From contig MNCI01025571.1 of NCBI GenBank assembly GCA_015680685.1, positions 281,632-345,631 on the forward strand: 64,000 nt of DNA. The letters run 5' to 3'. Positions within the stretch are counted from its first letter, which is position 1. Each line of letters begins with the position of its first letter. A program made the translations under genes and the position numbers. Below the pieces are notes generated by a model. That model did no database searches, had not been told where the DNA came from, and saw nothing but the letters and a program-made list of their open reading frames with translations. The DNA comes from Gnetum montanum. Lineage: Eukaryota > Streptophyta > Gnetopsida > Gnetales > Gnetaceae. Shown piece by piece: positions 54,430 through 64,000 of the stretch.

Positions 54430-56710
54430 ATTGTTGAATTAGTGTCATGGAGGTTAGCAAGCTCCATATATTCTATCATTTCTTTTATTTGAAGCTTTTT
54501 CATGTGGATTTCAACTTGGTTATATGTAATTAGTCCATCAAATATGGATTTTCATGCATAACCTTGGAGCTGCTAGAGGCCTTGATTTAAATTTTCCTTC
54601 ACCAATTGAATTTCTTTCTCATAGATTTTCTTATGCCTACTTAGTCCTTGTAATAATTTTTGAGTTTCTTATATTTCATTACCTTATTCTTCTAGCTGGT
54701 AATCTCGATGATCAATTGCTATCAGATAACATGCATCCTCTGCATAAAGAAATTTCTATCCTAAAATATTAAACTCACTATGTTTGTATTAACTTTAGCT
54801 AATTGCTCTTGCTAGTGCTTAAGATACTCTTTCATTTTTTCCTTTTGTTTTTTCCACCTTAAGCAATCTTCAATTCTCTTTGGTATTTTCTTTACATAGA
54901 GTGGCAAGGTTCCTATTTAATCCATTCAATAGGGATTTCATCAAGAATGCATCCAAGATGATCTTCTTCTTCTTCTCAATCTTTACCTATTGTTGGTTGA
55001 CCTTGAGTTGCTCAAAGGCCTCATCTTTGATAAGGCTTGGTTGATGGAGAGTTGGATCTAATAAGAAAGCTCTTACTTGTGCAATTTCAACTATTAATTA
55101 CTAATTTAGTGAAGCAACCTCTTAAAGTTATGTTTCAATGATGAGAAGCTTATTCTTTTTCTCAATGAATATTGAATGGGTTGATGTGATATCTTCTAGA
55201 ATGTTGAAGACATCCAGAATCAATGGTCCAACACTCACCATTCTTTCCAACACTTTTTCATGTTATGCTACGTTCATTCCTCATGATTTGGTTCTTGTAG
55301 ATATTTGAATGTCATCAAGAGTGGAAAAATCTAAAATTAGTGCTACAAGAATATTCAAATCCTCATAAATTCTATTTTCTACCATCTCTACAACTATTTC
55401 TTATACTTTATATGGCATGATCACCATTGTGGCTCCATCCCCCTCTTCGAACATCATAACTAAGGTTGTAGCATTTCTTGAGATTTCTAACATTTATTTG
55501 GATGATAAGGATACTATAACTCCTCTCATGGCATGATTCACTTGGATGGTGACTTGACTTCTTCTCATGAAGAAAAGGTTGGACATATCGTCATTATGGT
55601 AACTAATTATTTAAAAAAATTCATTCAAATGGATCATTATAGGATGATAATCTTCAATAGTTATTGATGAGATGTCCTTAATTATTTAGTTCTTATTCTA
55701 GCACCTAGTGGCTTCTTGGTTGGAAAAGAATGTAATTAATTTTGAAGCCTCATTAATTACTTTTCCTTCATCATTTCCTACCAAGACACTGGTGTGGATA
55801 TGTGGAAAACATCATTGGAGTAGTAGGAAATTCTTGCCCTTTTACATAATTTTTTATGAGACATGGAAAGGGAAGTGTCTTTCTCTTCTTCTCATTTTCC
55901 TTGGAGCCCTTCTTAATCTCTAGGAAGATGAGTTGTAATAGGTTGATGAGGAATCTTTTGGTACGTGTAGCATAAGCCCTCGTAGAGAGAGATGTTACTT
56001 TGTTGGGTTGTATCATGGAAATCAAATGGCATACAATGATCTTGAAGTAGATTTTTTCTGATTAGGTAAGTGCATCATACTCCTTTCGATCAACTCCATA
56101 GCATCTTTAAGTTCACTCCTTACTCTAATTGTTTAACTATGTAGACACTTCACCTAGTTTGGTTTCCTCAATGAGAATTCGTAAGGCCTTGGTAATGGCT
56201 TCCACGAAATAAGAGATAATAATGTTCTTGATTTTGATAGTTGGATCTTCTTGGTAGTTATTTTAGAAGAGATACATATCTTCTAAGTACTATTCTTCAT
56301 TGGTTGAAATGGTAAACCAGGATGGAGATGTCTACAATTTCTCTTAAACCTCTTAGGGTGAAAACTCCAAGAAAGGTTTGAAACTCAACTTTTAAAGTAC
56401 TAAACTTTGAATCTTTTTTGTTCTTAATTTATCTAGGTAGGCGTCAATGAGGATTACTTCAAAAGTGGACTTTTGTCTAGGTGTTTTGTCCTACCTTGAT
56501 TGTCTTATTTCTATTATAGGAATTTATTTGTTCAATTCCACTTCAAGTTCCTTTCTAGTGGGACCTATTATATGCATGGCCTCAGGCTCTTATGCCTACT
56601 CTTATCTGCATTCCCATCCTCTATGTGATTACTTTTCCCTTTGTTGGTATGGACCACCTACCTATGGAACTCTCTTGAATGTCATTTACAATCTCAATAA
56701 TGATTAATTA
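54430..56710 (-). pseudogene. ORF3 of the minus-strand Athila-like element
   Basis: Homologue of 2,635-5,486 in inverted orientation. On the minus strand short coding-like pieces include the MIEYMELANLHDTNS-like segment at about 54,470-54,430 (compare MNEYMELNNLHYAN in the + copy). The opposite-strand frames 2,635-2,907 and 56,447-56,707 are shadows that happen to be similar (both contain ..YGPPTY../..YDGPPTY..), showing DNA-level homology at the region's start. A lysine-rich coiled-coil-like part is again near the end. Function unknown. Confidence 0.5.
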
Positions 56711-57330
56711 TTAGGTTATAACTATTTTTTCTAAGTGATTCAACCCTTGAACATCCTTGGAATTGGCTTGCTTTTTTATATATTTTAACACTAGCATCTC
56801 TAAGTGATCATGGTATAATATTTTGGAGGTTCTAAAGTAGCTATTTGATCATAATTTTATATTATTTTAATTATTTATTAATGTTAACTACCTTAACTAT
56901 CTTAGTTATTCGAAATTTTAGGGTTTTTTGAAGGATCTAAAACTATAGGAGTACTACCCCCACAATGTAAAGCTCAACTCTACAAGCTCATAGATTTTCA
57001 AATGGATGAATTTGGAGGTTCGGTTTGCAAGATATTGTGAATTGAAGGTGTAGGCTCTCTAGAATGGTAAAACTCCTATTTTGAAATGAGAGAAATGTGA
57101 AAATTTAGTTAAGTGTTGATGCATATATATAGTTTTGGCACTTGTAGTAATGCTAATGCATCAAAAAGGCTTCATTGATGAACCTGCTTGCATCAATGCA
57201 ACAACATTAATGAGTTTGTTGTTACCAAATTTGCTTGAAATTTTCTTGATAAGGACCTCTTATTTATAGTAACTAGAGGGGTAAATGACATGGTCTTATT
57301 GCTTTCACATAATTACTTGCCCGATATTTT
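56711..57330 (-). promoter_or_regulatory. Non-coding spacer with LTR-like promoter module before ORF3
   Basis: On the minus strand the words cattgatgcaag, gttcatcaatgaag and tttttgatgcattagc (about 57,200-57,140) precede CTATATATATGC (plus 57,132-57,121), a TATA-type run about 410 bases before ORF3. The + element has the same order at 2,110-2,215. No LTR ends are visible. This supports an internal promoter for ORF3, but transcription is not shown. Confidence 0.4.
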
Positions 57331-57851
57331 AATAGAATATGACATATTCCAAATAACAAAGATGATATTTGCACAAAAGTAATAATTTTTATTAATATAA
57401 ATTCATAGAATGATTATAAGAAAATGTAAAATGACACAAATAAAGTGAAAATTTATAAGAAATGAAAAATACAAAAAAAATTGTAAAATAAAAAGGTAAA
57501 AATTTAGTCCTTACAAGGTGTCAATTAGATTATGTATCTTTCCCATGAGTAAGGTGAAGCACAAAGATATGAAAAATGGAACATGCCTTATAATAGCATA
57601 TGACATAGTCCAAATAACAAAGATGATATTTGTGCAAAAGTAATAATTTTTATTAATATAAATTCATAGAATGATTATAAGAAAATGTAAAATGACACAA
57701 ATAAAGTGAATTTATAAGAAATGAAAAATACAAAAAAATTTGTAAAATAAAAAGGTAAAAATTTAGTCCTTACAAGGTGTCAATTAGATTATGTATCTTT
57801 CCCATGAGTAAGGTGAAGCACACAGATATGAAAAATGGAACATGCCTTAGA
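57331..57851. repeat. 261-bp tandem duplication
   Basis: Copy 1 (57,331-57,591) and copy 2 (57,592-57,851) share almost every base, for example gatgatatttgcacaaaagt at 57,361 and gatgatatttgtgcaaaagt at 57,622. Copy 2 has a 2-base deletion near 57,709 and a few substitutions. The high identity marks a recent local duplication at the end of the integrase region. Confidence 0.85.
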
Positions 57852-59080
57852 AGTGATAGAGGTGTCATTAGAATACATGTTTACCTAGAAGTCCTTGAAT
57901 GGTTTGACTTATTACATATTTACCATAATACGTTTTTATGGATAATTAGAATGTTATATTTGCATGGTGCCAGATGTGAAGGTAGAATGTATGATGTAGG
58001 ATCTTTTCCACCATGTTTGGAACTTGGTACATTGAGGCACATGTGTAAGGTTCTAATAGAGAACCTTGTCTCTTGGTTGAAATTCTACTTGTCTTATCCT
58101 AGCATCATGATGTTATTTTGTGTATGCCTTGCGCACATTATTCATCATGTGTGCTATTCTACAATTTTAATTTAGCACATTGAGGATCAAGAGACATTTT
58201 TTCTATGCTAGGCCAGAGTTAAGGTTTAGCTCAAAAGGGTATTCAATGTACATAGTTCAATTTAGATGGAAAATTTTGGTAACTTTCTGTATAGTATTTC
58301 ATACCTAGAGTAGCCTATAAGAAGTTTCTAAGTAGAGAAATACACCTATAAAGCATCATTGAGTTTCATGTTTTAATATTTTCTATACTTGTTAATCGTC
58401 CTGGTAAGGATTTGTGTGATCTCCCTATTGGTTACCTGAACTTAACCATTAACTTGGGGATGGTAATGTATATTAAGCTTATGTTTAACATGCTAAGTAT
58501 CTCATCAGGTTTTTAAAGGTAGCACTCATAAGATGAATACCATTATAAGAGATAAGTATCGTTGGCATGCTAAACTTGTTTACCACCTATTGTTAAAAAA
58601 AAATTTCCATTGTTGCTATAGTATAATTAGTTACTATTGCAGCTTTTGCACATTTTGTATAATGATCTATGAGGTAGGACTTATCGTTAGACATGGGCAT
58701 GATGGAACTCATAAAATCAATTCCCCATAATTTGAATGGCTCTAATGATTGGATCCATTATAAAGAATCCTCAAGCCTTGTAGTCATGCTACCATCACAT
58801 TGAAATCTTCCACAGGAATTAGAAAAGTAATGGGCATCTCTAAAGATTTTTTCTCAAAAGTATCCTACCATAAGGATTTTAAGGGTTGTTTGTCTCCTAG
58901 CATAGTGGCCTTTGCAAGGTACCATGTAAGAATCCTAGAGAATTTTGAGTTGATCTCCTTCTAGAATACACCATCACACTAAGCCATATGTCCCAATGTT
59001 ATAGAGGTTTCCTCTATCTCCATGTAGTAGTATTTAACATGCTATAGAAATTGTTGTTTCTTTCACTTATTCCATTCAGT
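57770..59080 (-). pseudogene. Integrase of the minus-strand Athila-like element
   Basis: Reading on the minus strand: the zinc-binding region ends with GHYARRQTTLKILMVGYF (about 58,910-58,857). The core begins with PFKLWGIDFMSS (about 58,740-58,700; the D is the first catalytic residue) and DHYTKCAKAAIVTN. The C-terminal region has ARMMNNVRKAYTK-like residues, a stop, HHDARIRQVEFQ (about 58,150-58,080) and CTKFQTWWKRSYIIHSTF, which parallel 340-520 of the window. Stops and frameshifts are frequent, so it is inactive. The 261-bp duplication lies at its end. Confidence 0.8.
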
Positions 59081-59089
59081 AGGAACTTC

Positions 59090-59680
59090 CTATTTAAGTA
59101 GATAGGTGAGATAATTAACATACCAAGAATTGGTTGTATCAAGTATAATCATCATTATCTTTGCAAATAATAACTCATTAGGGAGCCAATTAAGGAGTGG
59201 CTCTTCATTAGCCTTAATGTCCCATTGCATCCAAGATAAGTGATCAACTATAACATTCTTAGTTCCCTTTCTATCAATCATAATGATGTTAAACTACTAT
59301 AAAAGGGCTAGTCATTGTATGATACAAGTGCAACCACTAGCTTGTTCATCAAAAATCATATCACACTATGAACAATGTGCATAAAAGCTTAGTATCCAAG
59401 CACATAGTATCTAAATTTTTCTAAGGCATACATCATGGTTGTAAGTTTCTTTTCCATGATGGTGTAGCTTAGTTGCACACCTACAACACTTCTACTTGCA
59501 CAATGAATGTAATATGGGCACTTTTGATCATCCAGCTATGTAAGCATGACTCCTAGAACAAAGTTGGATGTATCTATCTTAATGTGGAATGGTTTGGACC
59601 AATTAGGAGCTTTTAGAATTGGCGTCTCCACAAGCTTCTATTTCAAGAGCTTAAATTCTTTTTTTCATTTCTTGTAAATG
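59090..59680 (-). pseudogene. RNase H domain of the minus-strand Athila-like element
   Basis: KPFHIKIDTSNFVLGVML (about 59,600-59,547) matches the RNase H start (usual PFEL.CDAS..A.GAVL). It is followed by YYIHCASRSVVGVQLSYT and MEKKLTTMMYALEKFRYYVL, the Y...EKE.LA.V.A..KFR.YL motif. The frame 59,281-59,090 reads IDRKGTKNVIVDHLSWM and LPNELLF (usual I.D.KG.EN..ADHLSR and FPDE.L). Confidence 0.85.
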
Positions 59681-59689
59681 TTGCATCCT

Positions 59690-60480
59690 TTCTCATTAAT
59701 TTCACTAGTGGTTTAGTAATTTTGAATATATTCTCTATGAATCTCTTGTAGTAGCCTATGTGTCCAAGGAAAGATCTAACATATTTCATTGTCTATGGTT
59801 TCTATGCTACTCCTTAGATCACTTTTATCTTTTCAAAATCCATCTCTATCCCTTTTTTTGACATACAATGTCCATGAATAATGTCATCTTGAACCATTAG
59901 ATGGCTTTTCTACTAATTGAACTTAAGATTGATTCCTAAACATTATTTTAATACCTACTCTAGATAGTCTAGTGCTTGCTCAAAATCAAAACTATAGGTG
60001 GATATGTCATACATCGAAAGTTTTACATCATTGTTAATTTGTTGCTGGAAAAGGACCAAATGTTGGAATGTTGTAAGGACATTACACATACCAAAGGGTA
60101 CTTGTTTGTAAGAAAAATTCATCCAAGGACTTGTATATGTTGTTTTAACCTAATTGTTTGGGACTATCTAAATTTGATTGTAGTCATCATAGTAATCCAA
60201 GAAGATATAATACTTGTGAATTGCAATGGTGTTCAACACTTGGTCTACAAATGGCAACAGATAATGGTCCTTGAAATTTGTTATATTTAATAATCTGAAG
60301 TCAATGCAGATCCTTCACCATCCATTTTTGTTTGGCATAATAACAAGTAGGATTACCCACTCATTATCTACTACAAGATAGATGAATCCAACCTTTAGAA
60401 GTTTTTTTAACTTTTTTTTAATAGCTTACTTTAATTTTGGATTCAACCTTTGTTGTGGCTATCTTGTAGGTTTGATGGCT
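59690..60480 (-). pseudogene. Reverse transcriptase of the minus-strand Athila-like element
   Basis: Motifs in order on the minus strand: an N-terminal GWIHLSCSR-like piece, FKDHYPLPFVDQVLNTIA (about 60,280), YYIFLDYYDDYNQI (usual F.FLDGYSGYNQI), KTTYTSPWMNFSYKQVPFGM and CNVLTTFQ (about 60,140-60,063). The catalytic YMDD strand is destroyed (MYDISTYSFDFEQALDYLE). YVRSFLGHIGYYKRFIENI (about 59,780-59,733) and KITKPLVKLMRKD close the domain. This is the only near-complete pol of its lineage in the window. Confidence 0.85.
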
Positions 60481-60984
60481 AGATCTATGTAAATTCTTTA
60501 TTGGCATATGCAAGGATCAATCCTTGTTATTTCATCATATCACCAAGGCTATTGGCCATTTGTTTATGATCCTCAGTAACTTCGAATTATGTTCCTATGT
60601 AAGCTAGGCATTAACAATTATCAATTTACCATTTTTTAAAGGTGCACATTCAAAATATTTTAGTAATTTTTTGAGTTCAATGGGATTTGGTTTAGTTGTT
60701 TCAAGAATTTCCAACATGCCCAAATTCATCTCTAATTCTTAGTAGTTTTTTGCATAAGAAAGTTGGCATTCCAACTACTCCATTTCATCCAGTTTATCAA
60801 TATAGGCACTCATGATGACTTCTTAAGGTTCCATACACATGGTAGATTTGTAAATTTTAGCTACAATCAATCCATGGGTGACTTCTTGCTTAGTGGAAAC
60901 TAGATATAGGTACTTATACATACTTGTTAATTCTTCATACGATTTACATGTTGTAATGGTTCTATGTTTGATTGTTGAAATTTT

Positions 60985-61400
60985 CTACATGCAATTGCAT
61001 CCTAAGTCACTATATTTGATGCATGGAACACACTTCTTTTCCACAACTTCATGTTCATTCTTCTTTGAAATTTCCAAGGATAGGTCTTTGATCCCATACT
61101 TAGCATCAATTGTGCTTAGCCAAGTCCTTTCCATGATGATGGCAAGCTCCTTCTTATAGTTTTTAATATGGATCATAAGAAAATCAATAAGGCATGATCA
61201 CCCATTGATGGTTATTTTAATTTCTTCTACAAATCTTGAAGAAATAATGATAGACTAATTAGCAAGCTCTAATCTAATGTTACCTTTCTTTAACTGAGGT
61301 AGGTTTTATGACTTGTACATTTCTCGTAAGATCAAGTTAACCTTGAAATCCAAATCTAGTAGAGCCTTGAGAGGAGCATTTCCTATAATTTGTTGCTAAA
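60985..61400 (-). pseudogene. Aspartic protease of the minus-strand Athila-like element
   Basis: ALLDLDFKVNLILREMYKS (about 61,365-61,310) aligns with ALLDSSSGVNLISREMYKA of the 35,090-35,577 protease; the catalytic D-S/T-G is lost here too. The open frame 61,176-60,985 reads ELAIIMERTWLSTIDAKYGI and KDLSLEISKKNEHEVVEKK, matching DFPIIMGRAWLSTINTCLGI and NLSLEISKENVYGKIEKKK. This shows that the two elements belong to one family. Confidence 0.85.
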
Positions 61401-62613
61401 TAAGGGAACTTCTTAGATCTATTCTCTTCCTAGAAAGATTTCCTACCTTAATCCAATTAGTGACAAAATGGATTAACATGATAATTATAACATTAACTAT
61501 GTTTTAATTTAAAGATGGCATTGTGTTGCATCTGGAAGGCTATAGGTGTGGGGTTCATAGCCATGAATGCTTGCACAAATTTGGATGGACTGGTAGGTCT
61601 AAATTATGAATGTTTCTAAGGCTTACACTTGAAATAGCTTGAGCTATCATCCACTTGCATGTTTACAACTCTATTAGTGTTTCACTATTGTAGCTATGGA
61701 GGTATTTCACTTTGCATGGTTAGGAGCATGCAGTTGAGAGTATTGGTAAAGGTGAGAGGCATAGGAAGAAGGTTTAGCCTACAAAGTGGTAGGTCTATGG
61801 TACTTAGGAGGATAATACTGATAAGCAGAGACATAAGTGGTAGAGTTGCTTGGGAACATAGGCTACTAAACATAGTAACAATAAGGAATACACTGCTTGT
61901 AGGGATATTGTTACCTTGGTGGTGGCATCCTCCATAGTTATGGGTTTTGTTACTACTAGTAATACCATTGAGGTTGAGGTGAAGTCCCACTAGGATAATA
62001 TTGCTATAGTTGGTAGGACCACATATAGTTGCCTTAAGGGTAAGGAAACCTTCTAAGTACTTACCTCTTGGTGAAATTTGGGTTTAAGACATAAACCCTA
62101 GACTCTTGAAGGTGTGACAGAACTAGATAACATCCCTTAAGATGCTCACATTAACATATGTCACATCCTTAATCTAAATCAAAGTCTCCAACCTCCTTCA
62201 TTACAACTATTTTTCTCTTTTACTAGGAGTAGTTCTTTTCTACATCTTTTTTCTTGTTTATGTCCTTATCTCTAGCTCTATCTTACTTTGCTTTTTCCTC
62301 CATAATTTTCAATGTTGTTTGAAAATTTTTATTAATTGATTCCCACATTTTGTCAACCTTGGCCAAAATTTCAATTATTGGATTTTGGATTAGCAAGGTT
62401 TTTCTTTGAACCACCTTTTCTAAAGATGCCTTCTCTTTTTATTCATAGAGACAAACATCCCTTTTGTAGAGGGGTCTTTATTATATTCCTCAATACTCTC
62501 TCATTTTTTCAAATCTTCTTCTTCCTCTTCTACCTAATCAATCAACATCTGAATCTAATGGACCCTCATCTCTAAAAGTCTTTATTAGGCATAAATTCTA
62601 AGAATTTTCCATA
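61401..62613 (-). pseudogene. Gag C-terminal half of the minus-strand Athila-like element
   Basis: On the minus strand IEEYNKDPSTKGM (about 62,500) and LAKVDKMWESINKNFQTTLK (about 62,370-62,310) match MEEYNHDPSFRKRG and KVLAKVDQIWSFLYSKIETV in the 34,039-34,257 frame. At about 62,010-61,900 YYPSGTSPQPQWYY and QYPYKQ match the Pro/Gln-rich part at 34,530-34,680. The N-terminal half is absent because another element's LTR begins at 62,619. Confidence 0.75.
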
Positions 62614-62618
62614 TCTTG

Positions 62619-63553
62619 TGATGAGTGGTTAAGGCACCCCTACACCCAACCTTATGAATCACAAAGCGTTCACGCATGATCCAATCAAATTCTGCAAACC
62701 TTATGTCTTCTGGTACGCTAGTTCTCTAGGAAGTAAACTTTTCCCTAATAGCCATTCGTTGTCTTCTCAATTAAACTTGTGATGCACAAAGGTATGGTTA
62801 AGTGTAATCAAGGCATATGATTTTTATTATTTTATGTTTTATGCTCCTAGTGCTTAGAATAGAGAATTGAAGTATTTTAATAACTATTTAATTTCACTAA
62901 TTAACTAATCTCTAACTACTCCTAACATAAGCATTTGGTCCCACTTTCCATATACATCCTGAACCCATGTATCCACTACTGGGATTACTAAGTGCTATGC
63001 TACTAGGCGAACCAAGCAATAACGTTGTTGGGATTACCAAGCAAATACGTGTTTACACTTGAAGTGGTCATACTTATGTGTTTAATCGATTTAGCTTAAT
63101 TAATTAGTTTAAATAAATGCATAATTAATAAAAATAATAAATGCATAAATGAATCATTAATCTATTCCAAATGTTGTAAGGTTTGATCCAAAGGCTCATC
63201 GTTATTGCAGTTCACACTGGTGTATTCAAGTACAATAGTGCTGAAATAAAGATTTGTACACTTTCTAACTCTTACTATAGGCACTTAAAGAAATATTCTA
63301 ACTTTCAAATGGAAAAACTACAAGAGCTTTGTTACAACTATCACAAGACCTTCATAAACATGGCTAATGAGCACGTATTTATAGACTTTATTCAAGAGCT
63401 ATGTTGACGGGGCCCCATAGATGTAACAAATGCTACATCGATGTGGCCTCGTCGATGGGGTAACACCACATAGATGGAGTCACGTTGACAGGGCCCCATC
63501 AATGAGGTCACATCAATAGGGGCCTGTTGATGCAACATAATGATGATTCATCA
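62619..63553 (-). repeat. 3' LTR of a further minus-strand Athila-like element
   Basis: On the minus strand it starts TGATGAATCATCATTATG (63,553), after an agtcatggagcta polypurine-like tract, and ends ACCACTCATCA (62,619). U3 (63,410-63,550) is an array of CATCGATG/CATCAATG words and ggggcccc-type runs. TATAAATA lies at plus 63,386-63,379. It follows the same R-U5 order as the other LTRs (cttggtaatccc words at about 63,040 and 62,985). Since 3' internal sequence, not gag, lies at its 5' side, it is a 3' LTR whose element extends right of the window, inserted in the gag of the 43,849-62,613 element. The expected left duplication copy is TCTTG (62,614-62,618). Confidence 0.8.
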
Positions 63554-64000
63554 TAGCTCCATGACTAAATGAAAACTCATCCTTGAGTTCCTTTACAAAA
63601 TTGGGAAGGTATGGGATTATTGACTGACTCTTGACATAACAAACTAACTTGACAAAATTGAGTGCCAAAGTGTATAAATCAACAACATTATAAAAAATTA
63701 TGGTGTTCATAATAGAAAATTGAACACCATGACATGACTACTCAAAACTAGATAACACATTCTTTGATGACATGAAGGCAGTTGTGAGATTAGACAATCC
63801 CAAGTGGTGGAGGTTCTTGAGGTTCTAAAAGACCTTTGCCAACTTCAGGCATGTGTGGTGGCTAAGGCGGCTATGGCTATCCCGCTAAGGTAAAAGGCAT
63901 CTAGTAATGCCTTCATCTTCTCCTCCTTACTTCAGGGATCATTCATAGTCCATGTAGCATCAACAATATGGGTTAGAATCAAGAAATCCCACAGACAGGG
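63554..64000 (-). other. 3' internal region of the element leaving the window
   Basis: The reverse complement of 63,554-63,640 (gaactcaaggatgagttttc, agtcatggagcta) closely matches 37,740-37,821 including the ataatcccataccttcccaa run, so this is the 3' end of the same family's internal region. The remainder has no recognisable gene; the 63,513-63,710 minus frame is chance. Confidence 0.65.

Larger units (their letters stand above)
43849..62613 (-). mobile_element. Athila-like Ty3/gypsy element, minus strand, with pol (decayed)
   Basis: In its own direction: gag C-terminal half (62,613-61,900), protease (61,400-60,985), RT, RNase H, integrase (to about 57,770), a promoter-like module, ORF3 (56,710-54,430), non-coding DNA, polypurine tract and 3' LTR (44,691-43,849). 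A 6.8-kb copia-type element at 45,898-52,690 interrupts the non-coding part. At its right the gag is cut by another element's LTR at 62,619. Its protease and gag tail match the 31,596-38,598 element, and its integrase tail and ORF3 match 1-5,486. All frames are broken. Its 5' LTR is outside the window. Confidence 0.75.

Noticed and set aside
57777-58175. 132-residue + frame as a gene
   Set aside because: It is the antisense shadow of the minus-strand integrase C-terminal region.

Overview
This is plant nuclear DNA: AT-rich, almost gene-free, and built from decayed and nested retrotransposons. The evidence is Ty3/gypsy elements of the Athila/Tat type, a chromovirus-like gypsy, a Ty1/copia element with an initiator-Met-type primer site, a LINE, and a PLS-type pentatricopeptide-repeat (PPR) fragment. 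The nesting depth, very long LTRs and strong decay suggest a large genome, possibly a gymnosperm; I cannot name the species. I see no intact host gene. Nearly every reading frame is broken, so most coding calls are pseudogenes read across frameshifts and stops.

Layout. (1) 1-6,546: 3' half of an Athila-like element on +, with the integrase tail, a third coding region ('ORF3') and a 3' LTR. (2) 7,781-26,182: a four-level nest. A + solo LTR (duplication ATGGT) is split by a - solo LTR (CTTGG/TTTGG). That is split by a 16.7-kb Tat/Ogre-like element on - (GTAAT). Its 5' LTR is in turn split by a 3.39-kb solo LTR of a sister family (GTCTC) whose U3 carries PPR-derived sequence. (3) 26,188-31,590: anonymous non-coding DNA, a possible tRNA-derived SINE head and a decayed coding-like stretch. 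(4) 31,596-38,598: a fairly young 7-kb Athila-like element on + with gag and protease but no RT or integrase, inserted in an older gypsy element. (5) 38,604-41,010: that older element's RT and RNase H, also interrupted by a solo LTR at 40,086-40,925. (6) about 41,440-43,840: a decayed LINE on +. (7) 43,849-62,613: a - strand Athila-like element with partial gag, protease, RT, RNase H, integrase, ORF3 and 3' LTR, interrupted by a 6.8-kb copia-type element at 45,898-52,690. (8) 62,619-64,000: 3' LTR and 3' internal sequence of another - strand element that leaves the window.

How the parts relate. The 43,849-62,613 element and the 31,596-38,598 element share protease, gag-tail and LTR features. 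They look like an autonomous-type lineage and its pol-deleted, gag-keeping derivative. All three elements here with both LTRs have kept gag and lost RT and integrase, so they would have depended on partners. The most unusual signals are the replaceable U3 content of the Tat-like LTRs, the short palindrome arrays in LTR promoters (GCGATATCGC in one group, an apparently eroded AGACGTCT in the copia element), a promoter-like module before ORF3, and repeated polypurine-tract-like motifs. Two assembly marks are visible: a 241-base N gap, and a single N between two identical 46-base copies. All comparisons were made by eye.
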